DNA from: Lysobacteraceae bacterium
GTDB taxonomy: Bacteria > Pseudomonadota > Gammaproteobacteria > Nitrococcales > AK92
Direction of reading: 5' to 3'
DNA: 64,000 nucleotides
Assembly (NCBI GenBank): GCA_012523465.1
Contig: JAAYIK010000015.1
Span: 144,695-208,694, forward strand
Part shown: piece after piece, positions 60,764 to 64,000 of the stretch
Position numbering within the stretch: the stretch's first letter is position 1
Layout: every line of letters starts with the position of its first letter
Notes under the pieces: generated by a model
The model's input: the letters and a program-made list of their open reading frames with translations, nothing else
Told to the model about the DNA's origin: nothing
Databases searched by the model: none
Made by a program: the position numbers and the translations under genes

Positions 60764-62049
60764 TGGCAACGAAAAGCGACAAGCCGGTAACCGGTAACTT
60801 GGCTGCGGAGGCCGCGGCGTCCAACCGCTTCGTGGCCTGGATCGACGAGCGCTTCCCGCTCACTGAGCTGTGGGAAGAGCACGTTTCCAAGTACTACGCG
60901 CCGAAGAACTTCAACTTCTGGTACTTCTTCGGTTCGCTGGCGCTGCTGGTGCTGGTGATCCAGATCGTCTCCGGCATCTTCCTGACGATGAACTACAAGC
61001 CGGCCGGCGATCTTGCCTTCGACTCCGTCGAGTACATCATGCGGGACGTCGAATGGGGCTGGCTGATCCGCTACATCCATTCGACGGGTGCCTCGGCGTT
61101 CTTCGTCGTAGTGTACCTGCATATGTTCCGCGGCCTGCTCTACGGCTCCTACCAAACCCCGCGCGAGCTGGTTTGGATCTTCGGCATGCTGATCTACCTG
61201 GTGCTGATGGCGGAAGCCTTCATGGGCTATCTGCTGCCCTGGGGTCAGATGTCTTACTGGGGCGCGCAGGTCATCATCAACCTGTTCGGCGCAATTCCGT
61301 TCGTCGGTGAAGAGCTGGCTATCTGGATCCGCGGCGACTACAACGTCTCCGAGGTGACCCTCAACCGCTTCTTCGCCCTGCACGTCATCGCGCTGCCACT
61401 GGTGCTGGTCTTCCTGGTGATCTTCCACATCATGGCGCTGCACCAGGTCGGCTCCAACAACCCGGATGGCGTCGAGATCAAGAAGCAGAAGGACGAGAAC
61501 GGCATCCCGCTGGACGGCATTCCCTTCCATCCGTACTACACGGTGAAGGACATCGTTGGCGCGGTGGTGTTCCTGATCTTCTTCTCGGCGGTCATCTTCT
61601 TCGCGCCGGACTTCTTCGGCCTGTTCCTGGAAGCGCCGAACTTCGAGCCGGCCAACCCGCTGGTGACGCCCGAGCACATTGCGCCAGTCTGGTACTTCAC
61701 GCCGTTCTACGCCATCCTGCGCGCCGTGCCTTCCATGGCGGGCTCGGCCTTCCCGGGCGTGGCGGCGATGGGGCTGGCGATCTTCCTGCTGTTCCTGCTG
61801 CCCTGGATCGACCGCGGCAAGGTGCGCTCCATCCGCTATCGCGGGCTGGGCTACAAGATCGCGCTGATGCTGTTCGCGGTGTCCTTCGTGGTGCTCGGCT
61901 ACCTGGGCATCCAGCAGCCGACCCCGGTCAAGACCCTGATCGCGCGGATCTGCACGATCTACTACTTTGGCTATTTCGTGTTCCTGTGGGCTTACACCGC
62001 CTTCGGGTGGGAGAAGACCAAGCCAGTGCCGGAAAGGGTGACAAAATGA
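60763..62049 (+). CDS. petB: Cytochrome b subunit of the bc1 complex (428 aa)
   Basis: This is a full-length cytochrome b with about eight to nine transmembrane helices carrying two hemes and the quinol sites. Heme-ligand helices contain RYIHSTGASAFFVVVYLHMFRG and LHVIALPLVLVFLVIFHIMALH. The Qo-site motif is PVWY at residues 308-311 rather than PEWY, a variant known from beta- and gammaproteobacteria. Translation is coupled to petA and petC by overlapping codons. Confidence 0.97.
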   Translation: MATKSDKPVTGNLAAEAAASNRFVAWIDERFPLTELWEEHVSKYYAPKNFNFWYFFGSLALLVLVIQIVSGIFLTMNYKPAGDLAFDSVEYIMRDVEWGWLIRYIHSTGASAFFVVVYLHMFRGLLYGSYQTPRELVWIFGMLIYLVLMAEAFMGYLLPWGQMSYWGAQVIINLFGAIPFVGEELAIWIRGDYNVSEVTLNRFFALHVIALPLVLVFLVIFHIMALHQVGSNNPDGVEIKKQKDENGIPLDGIPFHPYYTVKDIVGAVVFLIFFSAVIFFAPDFFGLFLEAPNFEPANPLVTPEHIAPVWYFTPFYAILRAVPSMAGSAFPGVAAMGLAIFLLFLLPWIDRGKVRSIRYRGLGYKIALMLFAVSFVVLGYLGIQQPTPVKTLIARICTIYYFGYFVFLWAYTAFGWEKTKPVPERVTK

Positions 62050-62780
62050 GAAAGATTCTGCTGACTCTCCTGTTGCTCGCCGCTCCGGTGGCGGCACTGG
62101 CCGCCGATGGCGTTCCGCTGATGAAGGCCCACGTGGACGTGACCGACATCCCGTCCCTGCAGCGCGGAGCCAAGCTGTTCGTCAACTACTGCGCCGGCTG
62201 CCACTCGGCCAAGTACATGCGCTTCAACCGCATTGCTGCCGACCTGCAGCTGCCGGAAGATCTGGTCGAGCAGTACCTAATCTTCACCGGTGCCAAGATT
62301 GGCGACACCATGACGACGGTGATGAGCCCGCAGGACGCCGAGCGCTGGTTCGGCGTGGCACCGCCCGACCTGTCGCTGACCGCGCGTCGCCGCGGCGCTG
62401 ATTGGGTGTACACCTACCTCAACTCCTTCTACCGCGACGACAGCCGGCCCGTGGGCGTGAACAACCTGATCTTCCCCGACGTCGGCATGCCGCATGTTCT
62501 GTGGGAGCTGCAGGGGATGCCCATGCCGGTGTACGGCGAGAACTCCGGCCCCGAGGGCGGCCTGCGCGTCGTGGGCGTCCGTGTGCCGGAGAACGGCGGC
62601 CGGCTGAGCGAACGGGAATACCGCGAGGCCACCCGCGACCTGACGAACTTCCTCGTCTACATGTCGGAGCCGATTAAGGCCTACCGTCAGTCGTTGGGCG
62701 TCAAGGTGCTGGTTTTCCTGCTCGTCTTGCTGGTTCTGACGGTTCTGTTGAAGAGAGAGTATTGGAAGGACGTACATTGA
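62046..62780 (+). CDS. petC: Cytochrome c1 subunit of the bc1 complex (244 aa)
   Basis: This is a periplasmic c-type cytochrome anchored by a C-terminal helix (about residues 220-238). A cleavable signal ends near ALAADG. The heme-binding site is CAGCH at residues 49-53, and the methionine-ligand region is around GMPHVLWELQGMPMP. The ATG overlaps the petB stop (ATGA). With petA and petB it forms the three-subunit bacterial bc1 complex that links quinol oxidation to cytochrome c. Confidence 0.96.
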   Translation: MRKILLTLLLLAAPVAALAADGVPLMKAHVDVTDIPSLQRGAKLFVNYCAGCHSAKYMRFNRIAADLQLPEDLVEQYLIFTGAKIGDTMTTVMSPQDAERWFGVAPPDLSLTARRRGADWVYTYLNSFYRDDSRPVGVNNLIFPDVGMPHVLWELQGMPMPVYGENSGPEGGLRVVGVRVPENGGRLSEREYREATRDLTNFLVYMSEPIKAYRQSLGVKVLVFLLVLLVLTVLLKREYWKDVH

Positions 62781-62811
62781 AAAGACGTTGGATCGGATCT
62801 GAGGTGGCGAA

Positions 62812-63444
62812 ATGACGGCGGCAACCAGGCGTTCCGTGATGACCTTGTTCTCGGATCCGCTTTGCCCCGACAGCCATCGGATCCGCTTCATGCTGGCAGA
62901 AAAGGGGATCACTCCGGAGATCGAGGACGTCGTGCCCGACAAGGAGCCGGAGGACTTGCTCAGCCTCAATCCCTACGGCAGCCTGCCGACCCTGGTCGAC
63001 CGTGATGTGGCACTGTACTCGCCCGGGGTGATCATCGAGTACCTCGATGAACGCTTCCCGCATCCGCCGCTCATGCCGGTGGATCCGGTTTCCCGCGCCA
63101 AGGCTCGGCTGGTGCTGTACCGCATCGAGCAGGACTGGTATCGGCCGCTGCGGGAAATCGAGGCCGGCGGCGCGGCGGCGGAGAAGGCGCGCAAGAAGCT
63201 CGCCGAGAGCCTGCTGTCGGCTGTCGATTTGTTTGCTGAGGAAGAATACTTCCTCAGCGCCGACATGACCGTCATGGACTGTGCGGTGGCGCCCTTGCTG
63301 TGGCGCTTGCCGCACTACAAGATCAACTTGCCGCCGGAAGCGGAAGCCGTGCACGCGTACTGCGAGCGCATCTTCAACCGCGAATCGTTCCAGCGCAGCC
63401 TCTCCCAGGCCGAGCGGGCGATGCGCCCAAGCCGGCAGTCATGA
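62812..63444 (+). CDS. sspA: Stringent starvation protein A (210 aa)
   Basis: This is a glutathione-S-transferase-fold protein that binds RNA polymerase and alters transcription during starvation or acid stress. The N-terminal thioredoxin-like part has LFSDPLCPDSHRIRFMLAEKGI. The LNPYGSLPTLVDRDVALY segment and an all-helical C-terminal domain follow. A GAGGTGG site precedes the ATG. It overlaps sspB by four bases, the standard sspAB arrangement, and follows petC by 31 bases. Confidence 0.95.
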   Translation: MTAATRRSVMTLFSDPLCPDSHRIRFMLAEKGITPEIEDVVPDKEPEDLLSLNPYGSLPTLVDRDVALYSPGVIIEYLDERFPHPPLMPVDPVSRAKARLVLYRIEQDWYRPLREIEAGGAAAEKARKKLAESLLSAVDLFAEEEYFLSADMTVMDCAVAPLLWRLPHYKINLPPEAEAVHAYCERIFNRESFQRSLSQAERAMRPSRQS

Positions 63445-63863
63445 TGGACCGCATGACATCGAGCCGCCCCTACCTCATTCGCGCGCTCTACGAGTGGATC
63501 CTCGACAATGGGCTGACGCCCTACATCCTCGTCGACGCCGAGGCGGAAGGGGTGCAGGCACCGTTGGAGTACGCTGACAACGGCAAGCTGGTGCTCAACA
63601 TCGCGCCCCGCGCCGTGCGGGATTTCGTCGCTGACAACGACTTCATCTCGTTCAGCGCTCGCTTCAGCGGGGTGGCGCAGAATGTCGTGGTCCCGGTGCG
63701 GGCCGTGCTCGCCATCTACGCCCGCGAGAACGGCCAGGGCATGCTGTTTAACGAACCCGAAGGCGACGACACTCCGCCACCTTCGCCTCCCTCTTCCGGC
63801 GGCGATGGCGACGACAAGCCCCCTCGCAAGGCCGGCAGGCCCGTGCTGCGGGTGGTGAAGTAG
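63441..63863 (+). CDS. sspB: ClpXP adaptor SspB (140 aa)
   Basis: The protein delivers ssrA-tagged proteins and some regulators to the ClpXP protease. The N-terminal dimer/substrate domain includes RPYLIRALYEWILDNGLTPYIL and AVLAIYAREN. A proline- and glycine-rich linker (about 110-130) then leads to the ClpX-docking tail GRPVLRVVK, nearly identical to E. coli. The complete tail shows that the nearby insertion sequence has not cut the gene. ATG codons at 63441, 63444 and 63453 are all possible starts. Confidence 0.95.
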   Translation: MMDRMTSSRPYLIRALYEWILDNGLTPYILVDAEAEGVQAPLEYADNGKLVLNIAPRAVRDFVADNDFISFSARFSGVAQNVVVPVRAVLAIYARENGQGMLFNEPEGDDTPPPSPPSSGGDGDDKPPRKAGRPVLRVVK

Positions 63864-63880
63864 GATTAGCTTTAGCTAGA

Positions 63881-64000
63881 TGTCGTGTCCCGGATGATTG
63901 GTTAATTGGTTCACGTCGTGGTTTACTCTTGGCCCGAGAGGTTTTGCTGGAGCTGAAGCGATGCATCTGAGACTGCACAAGAATGCGACCACCACCCCCC
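63881..64000 (+). mobile_element. Left end of a probable IS481-family insertion sequence (cut by window end)
   Basis: The element appears to begin with TGTCGTGTCC at 63881, directly after GCTAGA (63875-63880). IS481-type elements are known to start with TGT and to insert at CTAG-containing sites. Inside it a transposase-like gene begins at 63961. The right end and the duplicated target lie beyond the window, so the boundary is inferred. Confidence 0.55.
63961..64000 (+). CDS. Partial IS481-family transposase (first 13 codons)
   Basis: Only MHLRLHKNATTTP is present before the window ends. The LHKNA-TTP pattern is the usual beginning of IS481-family DDE transposases. GGAG lies nine bases before the ATG. 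The identification is based on these few residues and the terminal sequence of the element. Confidence 0.5.
   Translation, partial: MHLRLHKNATTTP

Overview
The window is about 64 kb of GC-rich DNA, tightly packed with genes, from a gammaproteobacterium. Its gene order matches conserved Escherichia coli and Pseudomonas blocks: miaB-ybeZ-ybeY-corC-lnt, ybeL/leuS-lptE-holA-proA-nadD-rsfS-rlmH, maf-rng-yhdP, kdsD-kdsC-lptCAB-rpoN-hpf-ptsN-rapZ, mlaFEDCB-ibaG-murA, and petABC-sspAB. A full-length cytochrome bc1, a kinase-domain-only HPr kinase, and the murA-hisG-hisD / DegS / Nif3 / petABC order point to a non-enteric lineage. The sequence alone does not settle the genus.

Region 1 (1-18 kb) is accessory and concerned with the cell surface. 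It opens with a decayed lipoprotein gene, a short XRE-type regulator and a beta-CASP metallo-beta-lactamase RNase-like protein. A dispersed exopolysaccharide/O-antigen set follows: UDP-glucuronate 4-epimerase, three Wzz-type chain-length/co-polymerase proteins (two of them tandem paralogs), a membrane-anchored FlaA1/CapD-type nucleotide-sugar dehydratase, phosphomannomutase, UDP-glucose dehydrogenase and mannose-1-phosphate guanylyltransferase. A second beta-CASP protein lies inside this set. The set would supply UDP-GlcA, UDP-GalA, GDP-mannose and a 4-keto-6-deoxy sugar, but no glycosyltransferase, flippase or polymerase is present. The 14.8-16.1 kb stretch between ugd and manC looks like a small insertion scar: a single-pass protein with a glycine-zipper segment, a truncated tyrosine-recombinase-like fragment, and two phased palindromes.

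Region 2 (18-43 kb) is housekeeping on the plus strand: tRNA modification (MiaB), rRNA maturation and ribosome factors (YbeY, RsfS, RlmH, RNase G), lipoprotein acylation and LPS transport (Lnt, LptE), LeuS, the DNA polymerase delta subunit, ProA, NadD, Maf, the AsmA-like YhdP, a nitrilase-family amidase, and the TldD/PmbA protease pair.

Region 3 (42.8-51 kb, minus strand) is one long polycistron reading kdsD, kdsC, lptC, lptA, lptB, rpoN, hpf, ptsN, hprK, rapZ, an EIIA-Man-like gene and HPr. It couples LPS precursor synthesis and export with sigma-54 and a regulatory phosphotransfer chain that has no sugar permease.

Region 4 (51-64 kb) starts divergently with mlaFEDCB-ibaG-murA-hisG, then hisD. 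A DegS/AlgW-like protease follows on the minus strand. Last come a Nif3-family gene, the cytochrome bc1 operon petABC, and sspAB. The window ends inside what appears to be an IS481-family insertion sequence placed at a CTAG site just after sspB.

No rRNA, tRNA or CRISPR array was found.
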